Assembly (NCBI RefSeq): GCF_001696615.3
Contig: NZ_CP032279.1
Location: forward strand, 3,472,001-3,536,000
Direction of reading: 5' to 3'
From: Acinetobacter sp. WCHAc010034
GTDB taxonomy: Bacteria > Pseudomonadota > Gammaproteobacteria > Pseudomonadales > Moraxellaceae
Length of the DNA stretch: 64,000 nucleotides
The notes beneath the pieces are model-generated. The model worked only from the letters and a program-made list of their open reading frames with translations. It did not search any database and was not told where the DNA came from. Each line of letters opens with the position of its first letter. Positions within the stretch are counted from its first letter, which is position 1. The translations under genes and the position numbers were made by a program. Positions 18,176-26,920 of the stretch are shown piece after piece.

Positions 18176-19877
18176 AGGCAGCCTCGTCCTTTTGTTCTTT
18201 TTCTTTTAAGCGTTCAAGGAGGTCAATAAACCATTGTTCAGTTCTTACATTATCTAAGTCTTTATCTTCATTTAGATGTTCACTTGACGGGAGGGTATTA
18301 TGGTCCACGGCATGCAGAAGATTCTCTTTACAGAGTTCTTTATTATTCTTTATCGAGTAGTAACATGCCAAATTGTAAGTATGATTAGGCTGTATTTTTA
18401 AAGCACTTTGATATTGCTCAAAAGCATTGTTAAATAGGTTTTCATCATTTTTTAATTTAGCCAAATCTGCAAGTACGACACCATAATTATTCAGATAGCC
18501 TGCATGATTCGGTAGTATTTTTAAAGTCATTTGAAATTGCTCAAAGGCTTTTTCAAATAGAAGTTCATCTTGATTGATTCTAGCTAAATTTGAAAGAGCA
18601 AGGGCATAGTTACCAAGATTATCAGCGTTACTAGGTTGAAGTTTAAAAGCTTGCTCATTAAGATCAAATGCTTTTTCAAAGAGAGTTTGATCTGATTTGA
18701 TATTTGCATAAGTAGCTAAACTTAATGCGTAATTATGTAGGCAACCATAATGACGTGCTGATATTGCTAAAGCTTGATCATAAACTTTATGGCTTTCCTC
18801 AAATTTATCTTGACTCTTCAAGTAGTGAGCCTGTTGGTCATATGCCCACATAATGTCATTAATAGCTTTTTCAGTAAGTCCTTTTGTTGATTCTTTATTT
18901 GGGTATTTGTGGATAACAGCGGTATATAAGCTTTTATTTAATGGCTTTTCAGCTTGTTCTTTTAGATATCCAGTCAAATTCTCAAGGATATCTAATCCAT
19001 CTCCCAGTGGGTAAGGTTGGATATTTTCAAGTTGTTGGTCTAGGAACCTATAAGGATTTGAAAAAAGTTCTGGTGGAAAATATTCAAGTTCTTTTGCTAG
19101 TTGGATTAAGAAGTCATCAGCATCAATGCTACCAATGTAATGTGTTAAATTATTATTCTTTTTTAAAAAACCTTTAACTGGCTCTACTTCAAGTAGATCA
19201 ATATTCTCTTTTCTTCCTGTCCAAATTAAACGATGTTGTTCTGAATATTTTTTCTCGAGTAGGGGGAAAAATTCGTCTGCGTTTCCACTATAACCAATAA
19301 ATAAACTTGGATTGGAATTTAATGTTGAAGCAATAAAATCACCTAATTGTTCGGTATGTTTTAGTGTTTCTTCTTGAGTATTCAGTTGAACAAATCCTGT
19401 ACCTTGCCCATGCAAGTGAACAATAGACGGATCATTAATCAAATGATAAAGATGTGGATTGGCGGTTGCAAAATCATAAATCGAAGGGTGTAAGCCAAGC
19501 AGATTACAAGCACGTGACAGTATGCTGTCAAAATTAAATGTTAGAACACGTTGGATATATCCTCCTTGCATAAGACAAGCGAGCGCAATATGCGCCCAAT
19601 TGATTTTTTTATTGTCTATAATATGTGGCTTAAGTAATTCCCTACGCTCAGATTTATCTAAAGCAGACATATATTTGCCATAATTATATTTGTCTTTTTC
19701 AGGGTCAATATTTTTGACTTGGATTGGAAATTTTTTACAAATCTCTTGAATGAATTCTGTTGCGGTTGGAACATCTGCTCTCACGGAGCAACCAGCACCT
19801 GTAAAGAATACATATGGTTTTTCATTTTCTTTGGCTTGTTTTAAAAGCTGTGCGACTTCTTGTACTGTAAAGCTCAT
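18174..19877 (-). CDS. SIR2-domain protein with TPR repeats, probable defence NADase
   Basis: This encodes 567 residues. The N-terminal SIR2-like domain (about 15-250) keeps the NAD-binding and catalytic landmarks: GAGCS at 27-31, TFNFD at 113-117 with Asn115 and Asp117, HLHG at 154-157 with the catalytic His, and IGYSGNADEF. The C-terminal half carries four to five TPR-type units of about 38 residues (NYALSLATYANI, NYALALSNLARI, NYGVVLADLAKL and so on). In bacteria, SIR2 fused to sensor or repeat domains usually depletes NAD+ on phage infection (Thoeris ThsA, DSR, SIR2-pAgo). The gene is AT-rich compared with both neighbours and sits alone between mnmG and rpsT, which suggests horizontal gain. 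Defence activity is inference; a metabolic role is possible. Confidence 0.85.
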   Translation of the reverse strand: MSFTVQEVAQLLKQAKENEKPYVFFTGAGCSVRADVPTATEFIQEICKKFPIQVKNIDPEKDKYNYGKYMSALDKSERRELLKPHIIDNKKINWAHIALACLMQGGYIQRVLTFNFDSILSRACNLLGLHPSIYDFATANPHLYHLINDPSIVHLHGQGTGFVQLNTQEETLKHTEQLGDFIASTLNSNPSLFIGYSGNADEFFPLLEKKYSEQHRLIWTGRKENIDLLEVEPVKGFLKKNNNLTHYIGSIDADDFLIQLAKELEYFPPELFSNPYRFLDQQLENIQPYPLGDGLDILENLTGYLKEQAEKPLNKSLYTAVIHKYPNKESTKGLTEKAINDIMWAYDQQAHYLKSQDKFEESHKVYDQALAISARHYGCLHNYALSLATYANIKSDQTLFEKAFDLNEQAFKLQPSNADNLGNYALALSNLARINQDELLFEKAFEQFQMTLKILPNHAGYLNNYGVVLADLAKLKNDENLFNNAFEQYQSALKIQPNHTYNLACYYSIKNNKELCKENLLHAVDHNTLPSSEHLNEDKDLDNVRTEQWFIDLLERLKEKEQKDEAA

Positions 19878-20051
19878 TTTATTTATATCAGTATGAATAA
19901 TCTCTAGATTGTATTTGGAAAAATATTATTTTTGAACGAGTTTTTAATATTTTTCAAAGTTATATTGCAACATACTATTTTAATTGTGGGTATAGTTTTG
20001 TGTCAGGCAGGAGAGGCTCTGTTTATTTTATCCTTACTAGATTTTAAGCAT

Positions 20052-20078
20052 AAAAAAAGCCCTAAAAGGGCTTTTTTT
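20052..20078 (-). terminator. Terminator of rpsT
   Basis: An A-tract, GCCC/GGGC stem with a TAAAA loop and a seven-T tract lie 10 bases past the rpsT stop. The A and T tracts on both sides make it active in either direction. Confidence 0.85.
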
Positions 20079-20087
20079 ATTTTGCGA

Positions 20088-20357
20088 TTAGTTAGCAGCT
20101 AAAGCTTTAACTTGCGCGTTCAAGCGGCTCTTATGACGAGCAGCTTTGTTTTTATGGATGATGCCTTTATCAGCCATGCGGTCGATTACTGGAACAGCTG
20201 TTTTGTAAGCTTCAGATGCAACTGCATAGTCACCAGCAGCGATAGCAGCTACTGTACGTTTGATGTAAGTACGAACCATAGAACGCAAGCTTGCGTTGTG
20301 TTTACGTGCTTTAACGTTTTGACGGGCACGTTTTTTAGCTTGAGCAGAGTTTGCCAC
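20088..20357 (-). CDS. rpsT: 30S ribosomal protein S20
   Basis: This is the 89-residue, very basic S20 that binds 16S rRNA in the body of the small subunit. The sequence begins [20 protein letters not shown] and continues with three helices ending in [19 protein letters not shown], the standard length and layout. Codon choice is that of a highly expressed gene. It is monocistronic with a strong terminator. The 214-base upstream region to 20571 also serves as the leader of the divergent NAD(P)-binding gene. Confidence 0.97.
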   Translation of the reverse strand: MANSAQAKKRARQNVKARKHNASLRSMVRTYIKRTVAAIAAGDYAVASEAYKTAVPVIDRMADKGIIHKNKAARHKSRLNAQVKALAAN

Positions 20358-20571
20358 TCGTGCACTCCTTGAATTAGATTGGTCTGGGCGGGCTGCAACT
20401 CAACTGAAAACCAACATCAGAAGAACTATACCCAGCCCGTAAACAAGTGCCATATTCTGATTAAACTATGCTTCGAAGTCAAGTCTTGACATGCTTTGAC
20501 AACATTTTAGATGCAGAAAAATCTCAAAGAAAACGTTAGATTAGTCCGATAGCCGGGAGATTGTATAAAAA

Positions 20572-21237
20572 ATGATTAAATTTATAGAAAATGCAATTGT
20601 AATTGGGGCAACCGGATTAGTCGGCAGGGAATTGGTTCGCCAGCTGAGCCGGAATGAAAATTGTGCCAATATTACCGCCGTGGTCAGGAAGCGTGATGAA
20701 GAATTTAACCAGCTGGAAAAAGTCCAGCAATTTGAGCTGGACGATTTCCTGCTGCTGAATGAGCAGGATGTCAGCGGCTATACCCATGCCTTCAGCTGTT
20801 TGGGCACCACCATGAAGCAGGCGGGTTCAAAAGAAAAATTTTATAATACCGATTTCACTATCAATGCGCATTTTGCGGAATTGCTGGAAAGCATGGAAAC
20901 GCACTTTATTTTGCTCAGCGCTTTAGGGGCAGACGCTAAATCGCCGTTTTTTTACAACCGGGTTAAAGGCGAGCTGGAATATTATGTGAAAAGCCTGTCC
21001 TTGTACCGGACATCAATTATCCGGCCCTCCCTGCTGCTGGGGCAGCGCCAGCAGCAGAGAACGCTGGAGGACGCCGTGCAGACGCTGTACCAGCGCTTTT
21101 CGCATTTGGTGCCGGACAGTTTTAAATATAAGCCAGTGACAGCAGCCCAAGTGGCTCATACTATGGTCGATGCAGCGGCTGCGCAAACTGAAAAATTTCA
21201 GATTTATGATAATTTACGCATACAAAAAACCGATTGA
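20572..21237 (+). CDS. NAD(P)-binding Rossmann protein, epimerase/HTATIP2-like
   Basis: The 221-residue atypical short-chain dehydrogenase-like protein has the dinucleotide-binding GATGLVGRELVRQL at about 12-25. SCLGTTMKQAGSKE and later SALGADAKSPFFYNRVKGELEYY resemble the YwnB/HTATIP2 branch, where a Tyr/Lys pair replaces the usual active site. SIIRPSLLLG is the typical downstream motif. The substrate is unknown. The start lies 13 bases before the rraA GTG only at its far end, so its 3' end and rraA are almost touching and the two are likely translated from one message. Confidence 0.85.
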   Translation: MIKFIENAIVIGATGLVGRELVRQLSRNENCANITAVVRKRDEEFNQLEKVQQFELDDFLLLNEQDVSGYTHAFSCLGTTMKQAGSKEKFYNTDFTINAHFAELLESMETHFILLSALGADAKSPFFYNRVKGELEYYVKSLSLYRTSIIRPSLLLGQRQQQRTLEDAVQTLYQRFSHLVPDSFKYKPVTAAQVAHTMVDAAAAQTEKFQIYDNLRIQKTD

Positions 21238-21248
21238 GGGAGAGATAC

Positions 21249-21761
21249 GTGTCTACCGTGCCTTTTGTAACTTGTGATTTGCTGGATGATAACCCGGAAA
21301 AAGACCTGCAGGTGGTGACGCCGTCACTGGATGGAAAATTCTTTAAAAGCTATGGCGCCCGCAAAAGCTTTGGCGGGCAGGCCGTTACCGTAAAATGCTT
21401 TGAGGATAACTCCCGCGTGAAGGAGCTGCTGGCATCTGAAGGCGCAGGCAAAGTGCTGGTGGTTGATGGCGGCGCGTCTATGCGCTGCGCGTTGATGGGC
21501 GACTTAATTGCTGAATCTGCCGTAAAAAACAGCTGGAATGGCGTGATTATTTACGGCTGCGTGCGCGATGTCGACGCCATTGCCGAATTGGATTTAGGCG
21601 TGCATGCCTTGGCGGCTATTCCGCAGAAGAGCAACCGCAAGGGCGCTGGGGAAACCGATATTCAGCTGAATTTTGGCGGGGTCAGCATCAACTCAGGCGA
21701 TTATGTGTATGCAGACAATAATGGCATTGTCATTGCAAAAGAGCCGCTGGCTGCGCTTTAA
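21249..21761 (+). CDS. rraA: RraA family protein, RNase E activity regulator
   Basis: The 170-residue protein starts at a GTG at 21249 (MSTVPFVTCDLLDD) with an AGGGAG site 7 bases upstream; the TTG five codons earlier is not needed. KSFGGQAVTVKCFEDNS, VLVVDGGASMRCALMGDL, VIYGCVRDVDAIAELD and the GETDIQLNFGG segment align throughout with E. coli RraA, which binds RNase E and inhibits mRNA decay. Some family members in other bacteria are metal-dependent aldolases, so regulatory function in this organism is inferred. It directly follows the NAD(P)-binding gene. Confidence 0.9.
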   Translation: MSTVPFVTCDLLDDNPEKDLQVVTPSLDGKFFKSYGARKSFGGQAVTVKCFEDNSRVKELLASEGAGKVLVVDGGASMRCALMGDLIAESAVKNSWNGVIIYGCVRDVDAIAELDLGVHALAAIPQKSNRKGAGETDIQLNFGGVSINSGDYVYADNNGIVIAKEPLAAL

Positions 21762-21875
21762 GCCGCAGAACTGCAAGCCGGACTCAGATGCATCAGCCAG
21801 CGGTTTTAGCCGGCTGATGCGCCGGATATTGAACAATAATGAATAACTAAGCAAAACTAAAAGAGGGACACAACC

Positions 21876-22655
21876 ATGCTGCATCATCGAATTAAAGTCG
21901 CGCAGGCTTTTCTTTCCGCAATTGCGGAGGGCGGGCGCGGCGCCAGCGGTACGCCTTATCCTCAGCAGCCGGAAAAAGCCTTAAAGCTGTATGAGTTTGA
22001 AGGATCGCCTTTTTGCCGCCGCGTGCGCGAAGTGCTGACCACATTGAACTTGGACTATGAGGTGTATCCTTGTCCCAAAGGCGGCCAGCGCTACCGTCAG
22101 GAAATGAAGCAGCTGGGCGGGAAAAAGCAGTTTCCTTTTTTAGTCGATGAAAATACCGGCGACCAGCTGTATGAGTCGCAGGCCATCATTCACCACCTGT
22201 TCAGGCATTACGGCAAAACCGGAACAACCCCGAAAAAGTATGCGCGCTATCCTAAAATACCTGTGGCGGCTTTTGCCGGAACAATTCTGAATGGCGCGCG
22301 CGGCGTTTGGGTGAATAAGAACATTTTAAACCGTGAAGCGCCGCCGCAGCTGCTTGAGCTGTGGGGCTTTGAAGCCAGCCCTTATACCCGCATTGTCCGC
22401 GGCGTACTGACAGAATTGGAGTTGCCGTTTAAATTTCACAATGCAGCCAAAGAGCGCTGGCAGGATCAGGGCTTGGCGGCGCTGCGCCTGAAGCCGGGCA
22501 AGTATGCGCCGCTGGCGGGCGGCAAGCGTGAACGGATTTTAATGGTTATGGGCGATAACCTGCAGGTGCCTTATCTGGTTGATCCGAATACCGGCGTCAG
22601 CATGTTTGAGTCGGCGGAAATTGTGAAATACCTCCAGCAGCAGTATGGAAAATAG
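21876..22655 (+). CDS. Double glutathione S-transferase N-domain protein
   Basis: This encodes 259 residues built from two thioredoxin-fold GST N-terminal domains in tandem and no GST C-terminal helical domain. The first (about 36-115) has SPFCRRVREVL, with a Cys at the active-site position, and FPFLVDENTGDQLYESQAIIHHL. The second (about 165-259) has SPYTRIVRGVL, with no Cys at that position, and VPYLVDPNTGVSMFESAEIVKYL. A basic linker joins them. This layout is known from uncharacterised plant and bacterial proteins. I infer a glutathione-dependent redox role in which only the first domain is catalytic. A ribosome site AGAGGG precedes the ATG. Confidence 0.88.
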   Translation: MLHHRIKVAQAFLSAIAEGGRGASGTPYPQQPEKALKLYEFEGSPFCRRVREVLTTLNLDYEVYPCPKGGQRYRQEMKQLGGKKQFPFLVDENTGDQLYESQAIIHHLFRHYGKTGTTPKKYARYPKIPVAAFAGTILNGARGVWVNKNILNREAPPQLLELWGFEASPYTRIVRGVLTELELPFKFHNAAKERWQDQGLAALRLKPGKYAPLAGGKRERILMVMGDNLQVPYLVDPNTGVSMFESAEIVKYLQQQYGK

Positions 22656-22858
22656 ATAGCGGAAAAATCCGGCGCTGCTGTGCAGGGGCTGCAGCGCCCG
22701 TCCGCAAGGCCTTGAAGCATTTGGTCTAAATTGCCCTAAATGAACTCGCTTTTCCGGCTTTAAGGTGTATAACTGTATAAATATACTTAATTCTAGGGAT
22801 ATCCTGCGGGTATAGATCTGATTAAGCTAAGAAAATTTAGTTAAGGAGAAGGCAGGCG

Positions 22859-23542
22859 ATGGCATTGGAAGCAATTTTGCCGGTACCGGTTCTGGTGGTT
22901 GAGGATGAGGAAATTATCCAGCTCAGATTGCGGAAAATTTTAACTGATCTGGGCTATGCCAATGACGTCCTGCTTTTTGCTAAAAACGTAAAGGAAGCGT
23001 TTGCTTTTCTGGAACAGCAGCCTATCTCGCTGGCCCTGATTGACTTGGGGCTGCCGGACGGCAACGGTATTGAAATTATTGAAAAGATCCGCGTTTCGGA
23101 CAGCAATGCGCTGATACTGGTGATTTCGGCATGGAGCACTCAGGAAAGCCTGTTTGGCGCCATTAAGGCCGGCGCGACCGGCTATGTGCTGAAAGAGCGC
23201 GATGACGCGGAGGTGCTGCTGTCAATCCGCAGCATTTTGCGTGGCGGCGCGCCGATTGACCCCTTTATTGCGCGTGAGATTCTCCGGCAGATTGCCGCCT
23301 CTGAGCATGAAGACACTGTTATTGCGCCGCAAAGTTCAGAGGCTGAACCCAGCCTGCTGACCGCGCGGGAAAAGGAAATACTGAATTTGGTTGCGCAGGG
23401 CCTGAGCAACCGTGAAATTGCGGAACAGCTGTTTGTTTCGCGCTATACAGTGGAAAGCCACATTAAGCATATTTACCGAAAACTGTCGGTTACCAAGCGG
23501 ACAAAAGCGGTCAGCGCTGCGCGGTCACTGGGAATCCTGTAA
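22859..23542 (+). CDS. NarL/FixJ-type response regulator
   Basis: This encodes a 227-residue DNA-binding response regulator. The receiver domain (about 10-130) has the acidic pair EDEE, the phospho-acceptor Asp in LALIDLGLPDG, and the conserved Lys in YVLKERDD. A short linker leads to the LuxR-type helix-turn-helix (about 160-225, LTAREKEILNLVAQGLSNREIAEQL). AAGGAG lies upstream of the ATG. The stop codon overlaps the start of the sensor kinase by one base (TAATG), so this is its partner. Target genes and signal are unknown. Confidence 0.93.
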   Translation: MALEAILPVPVLVVEDEEIIQLRLRKILTDLGYANDVLLFAKNVKEAFAFLEQQPISLALIDLGLPDGNGIEIIEKIRVSDSNALILVISAWSTQESLFGAIKAGATGYVLKERDDAEVLLSIRSILRGGAPIDPFIAREILRQIAASEHEDTVIAPQSSEAEPSLLTAREKEILNLVAQGLSNREIAEQLFVSRYTVESHIKHIYRKLSVTKRTKAVSAARSLGIL

Positions 23543-25428
23543 TGCGCCGGTGGAAATATGCATGGCTCATCATGTTCTGCTGTTTCGCCAGCACCTTCAG
23601 CTATGCATTTACTTCCTACGACATCAATGATCAATGCCGGGTTGACCTGAACAGCATTTCTAAAGTCAAGACCGACTCCAACCTGCAGCTGCCGCAGGCC
23701 GGCTGGGAAGCGGTTAAAATGCTGCCGGACCGCTGGGATATGACATGGCCGGATTATTCAGGCGGCGCATGGTACAAGCTGGAATGGACATGGCAGTGCA
23801 AAAACGATGCGCGCCTGGCTGAGCCAATCGTATTTTCACTGGACTATATCAACTCTGCCGGCGCCGTTTTTTTAAATGGCGATATGCTGTGGAGTGACCG
23901 GCATCTGCAGGAGCCGCTGTCTAAAAGCTGGAATATGCCAAGGTTGTGGGTCATGCCCATTTCCGGGCTGGAAAACGGCAGCAATGAAATCCTGATTTAT
24001 GTTTACGGCTATGCAGTGCAGAGCGCGGGCATCGGCAAAATCAGCTTTAATAACGTGATGCAAGCCAATGCGGCGCAGCAGCAGAAAATCTGGAATACCC
24101 GCACCTTATTTCAAATCAACATCATTCTTTCAGGTGTTTTAGGTATTATCTGCTTGGTGATCTGGCTGTTCCGCCGCTCGGAAAGCAGTTTTGGCTGGTT
24201 TGCCCTCAGTTCGCTGCTGTGGATTTTCTTTACTTCCCATGTGCTGGCGGCAGAAACCGCGCCATTTCCAAACTCACTGGCGGCATCCCGGGCCAACTTA
24301 TGCTTTTTTATCCTGTATATTCTGTGTTTCTGCACTTACCTGCTGCGCTTTATTTCGGTGCGCAAACCCAAGCTGGAACGCGCCATGCTGCTGCTGACGG
24401 CCGTCTGCATTCTGAGCATATGGAGCGTTTCTCTGGGCATGATGAGGCCGCTGTTCGGCACGGTTTTCCTCTTTTACTGCGGCGTTTTTCTGCTGGTGTA
24501 TCTGTATTTGTGCTGGGTGTCTGTTAAGGCGAAGCGTTCGGACTATATTTTCCTGGCAGTCTGCATGACTGCAATTGTATTTTTCGCGGTTTTTGATGTG
24601 TATAGAACTTATACAGGCGAAAGCCATGAAATCGGGCCTTTATCGCCTTATACATCACCGCTGATTACCCTGTTTATTGTGGTGATTTTGGGCGCGCGGC
24701 TGAACAAGAGCATTAAGCAGATTGAGCAGTTTAATGATGAGCTGTCGACCAAGGTGCAGCAGGTGAGTCTGGATTTAAGTTCCAGCCTAAATGACAAGCA
24801 CCGCCTGGCGCTGTTCAATGCGCGCCTGCAGGAGCGCATTAAGCTGTCGCATGATCTGCATGACGGCTTGGGCGCGTCCATTGTGCGCTCGATGATTTTA
24901 GTGGATCAGTGTGAGAAGAACATTCCAAATCAGCAGTTTCTGTCGATGCTGAAGCTGCTGCGCGATGACCTGCGCCAGATTATTGACAGCGGTTCGGCCT
25001 TGGATGATAAAATTCCTGCATCGCCGATTCTTTGGGCCGCGCCGGTGCGCCACCGTTTCAGCCAGCTGATGGATGAGCTGGATATTCATGCTGCATGGCG
25101 CTTTGCGCCGCAGTGGGAGGCGGAACCGTCTGCGTTGCAGTGCCTGAATCTGATCCGGGTGCTGGAAGAAAGCCTGACCAATGTGCTGAAGCACAGCCAG
25201 GCCACGCATGTGCAGGTCAGGATGGATTTTACCGGCCCGCATCAGCTGGAGCTGGTGATTCAGGACAACGGCGTCGGCTTTGATGCGGACTGCGTCAAGC
25301 AGAATGGCATGAGCATTGGCATGCGCAGCATGAAAACCCGGGTAGAGCGCATGGGCGGCCAGCTGAATATCAGCTCAGCTAAGGGTGAAACCGTGATTCA
25401 GGCCATCATCAATTTAAAACCGTCATGA
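23542..25428 (+). CDS. Sensor histidine kinase with 7TM extracellular-sensor module
   Basis: The 628-residue inner-membrane kinase has a signal sequence (1-22), then a periplasmic jelly-roll-like domain (about 25-185, GGAWYKLEWTW, YINSAGAVFLNGD) of the 7TMR-DISM extracellular type. About seven transmembrane helices follow (about 190-390), then a coiled stretch and a HisKA_3 dimerisation domain with the phospho-accepting His in KLSHDLHDGLGASIVRS. A HATPase_c domain ends the protein (ESLTNVLKHSQATHV, DNGVGFD, GMRSMKTRVERMGG). It is translationally coupled to the response regulator. 7TMR-DISM sensors often read carbohydrates or other small ligands; the signal here is unknown. Confidence 0.92.
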   Translation: MRRWKYAWLIMFCCFASTFSYAFTSYDINDQCRVDLNSISKVKTDSNLQLPQAGWEAVKMLPDRWDMTWPDYSGGAWYKLEWTWQCKNDARLAEPIVFSLDYINSAGAVFLNGDMLWSDRHLQEPLSKSWNMPRLWVMPISGLENGSNEILIYVYGYAVQSAGIGKISFNNVMQANAAQQQKIWNTRTLFQINIILSGVLGIICLVIWLFRRSESSFGWFALSSLLWIFFTSHVLAAETAPFPNSLAASRANLCFFILYILCFCTYLLRFISVRKPKLERAMLLLTAVCILSIWSVSLGMMRPLFGTVFLFYCGVFLLVYLYLCWVSVKAKRSDYIFLAVCMTAIVFFAVFDVYRTYTGESHEIGPLSPYTSPLITLFIVVILGARLNKSIKQIEQFNDELSTKVQQVSLDLSSSLNDKHRLALFNARLQERIKLSHDLHDGLGASIVRSMILVDQCEKNIPNQQFLSMLKLLRDDLRQIIDSGSALDDKIPASPILWAAPVRHRFSQLMDELDIHAAWRFAPQWEAEPSALQCLNLIRVLEESLTNVLKHSQATHVQVRMDFTGPHQLELVIQDNGVGFDADCVKQNGMSIGMRSMKTRVERMGGQLNISSAKGETVIQAIINLKPS

Positions 25429-25549
25429 TGCGGAAGCTGCAGCGCGCTGTACGGAAAAAATAAGGAAGAGGCCGAATTTCCAGGCCCTAAACTTGCGCCG
25501 ATTGGCATCTCAAGGGACAATACGCAAAATTTAATGCGTAGTTTTTCTT

Positions 25550-26719
25550 ATGTCCCAATCCATAGATATTTTAGGCGGCATTTCCGCCGAGCAGTTTCTG
25601 GCCGAATACTGGCAGAAAAAACCCTTGCTGGTGCGCAATGCCTTGCCGGAAATTGCCGGCCTGCTTGAACCGGATGATGTGATGGAGCTAGCGCTGGAAG
25701 AGCACATCAGCGCGCGCCTGATCAAGCAGAAAGACAAAGACCCGGATCAGTGGACAGTAAAGTCTTCTCCGCTGATTAAGGGCGATTTTCAGAAAATGCC
25801 GAAGCTTTGGACGCTGCTGGTGCAGGCAGTCGATCATTATTCCTTTGACCTTGCGGAACTCTGGAAGAAATTTTCCTTCATTCCACAATGGCGCCGCGAT
25901 GACATTATGGTGTCCTATGCGCCTAAAGGCGGTTCAGTCGGCAAGCATTTTGACTTCTATGATGTGTTTTTGGTGCAGGGCTATGGCCGCCGCCGCTGGC
26001 AGCTGGGGCAGATGTGCGATGCGGAAACCGAATTCGTTGCCGGGCAGCCGCTGCGCCTGCTGCCGGACATGGACGTGAATTTTGATGAAGTGCTGGCGCC
26101 GGGCGACTTGCTGTATGTGCCGCCGGGCCTGTCGCATTACGGCGTTGCGGAAGATGAGTGCCTGACTTTTTCTTTCGGTTTCCGCATGCCAAATATTACG
26201 GAAATGATGGACCGCGTCAGCGACAAATTTTCGGATGATCAGCTGCTGAAAAACCCGCTGGCGGACATCATCCGTGATCAGCAAAGCCCGATTGGGCAAA
26301 TCAGCCAGAATGAGCTGGAATATCTGAAAGCAAAACTGTTTGAACAATTGCAGAATTCGACGATGCTGGAAGACGCCATTATGAGCCTGATGTCTGAGCC
26401 GAAATATCCGGAAAATATTCCAGAAGCAGAAGAAATTGGCGCCGGCGATCTGGAAGAAGCGCTGGAGCAGGGCTATCAGCTGATGCTGGAGCCTGCATCG
26501 CGCCTGCTGTATACCGATCAGGACGATGCGCTGCTGTTTTGGGCCAACGGCGAAGGCATCTGCATTTCCGAGCAGTTTGCGCCGCATCTGAAGCAGCTGG
26601 CGGATGGCCAGCCGATTGCTTTGGATGAAGCGCTGTTTGATCAGGAGATTCTGGAAGATATTGCGCAGCTGCTGAATGACTCCGTGCTGATGCTGCTTCC
26701 AGCTGAAGCGGATGAATAA
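25550..26719 (+). CDS. roxA: Ribosomal protein L16 arginine hydroxylase
   Basis: The 389-residue JmjC-type 2-oxoglutarate/Fe(II) oxygenase resembles E. coli RoxA (YcfD), which hydroxylates an arginine of ribosomal protein L16. The N-terminal EQFLAEYWQKKPLLVRNALPE is the family signature. The metal site is formed by HFD in GGSVGKHFDFYDVF and a distal His in PPGLSHYGVAEDECLTFSFG. The C-terminal half is the winged-helix dimerisation and substrate domain. It is a little longer than the E. coli protein (373). Confidence 0.9.
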   Translation: MSQSIDILGGISAEQFLAEYWQKKPLLVRNALPEIAGLLEPDDVMELALEEHISARLIKQKDKDPDQWTVKSSPLIKGDFQKMPKLWTLLVQAVDHYSFDLAELWKKFSFIPQWRRDDIMVSYAPKGGSVGKHFDFYDVFLVQGYGRRRWQLGQMCDAETEFVAGQPLRLLPDMDVNFDEVLAPGDLLYVPPGLSHYGVAEDECLTFSFGFRMPNITEMMDRVSDKFSDDQLLKNPLADIIRDQQSPIGQISQNELEYLKAKLFEQLQNSTMLEDAIMSLMSEPKYPENIPEAEEIGAGDLEEALEQGYQLMLEPASRLLYTDQDDALLFWANGEGICISEQFAPHLKQLADGQPIALDEALFDQEILEDIAQLLNDSVLMLLPAEADE

Positions 26720-26773
26720 ACCCTGCAGGGCATTGTAAAAGAAGGCTTGCTGCGGCATAGCCTGATTTAAAAG

Positions 26774-26841
26774 AAAACCTGAGCCTGTAAAGTTAAAATA
26801 TAAGCGCAAGCAAGTATTTTAATCATAACGGCTCAGGTTTT
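26774..26841. terminator. Long-loop terminator between convergent roxA and cdsA-like genes
   Basis: A perfect 12-bp inverted repeat, AAAACCTGAGCC (26774-26785) with GGCTCAGGTTTT (26830-26841), is followed by TT and preceded by A residues. The loop is 44 bases, unusually long for an intrinsic terminator, but the position between convergent genes fits. Confidence 0.65.
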
Positions 26842-26920
26842 TTCATATCAGCATACTTGCTTTATCAATTGCTTAGCGCTGTTTTAAAGCATTAAGGCCA
26901 GCTGCTTTTAAATGCGCAGG

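Noticed and set aside
25934-26809. 291-residue minus-strand open frame across roxA
   Set aside because: RoxA is in the opposite strand with intact JmjC metal ligands; the antisense frame is low-quality in composition and has no motif.
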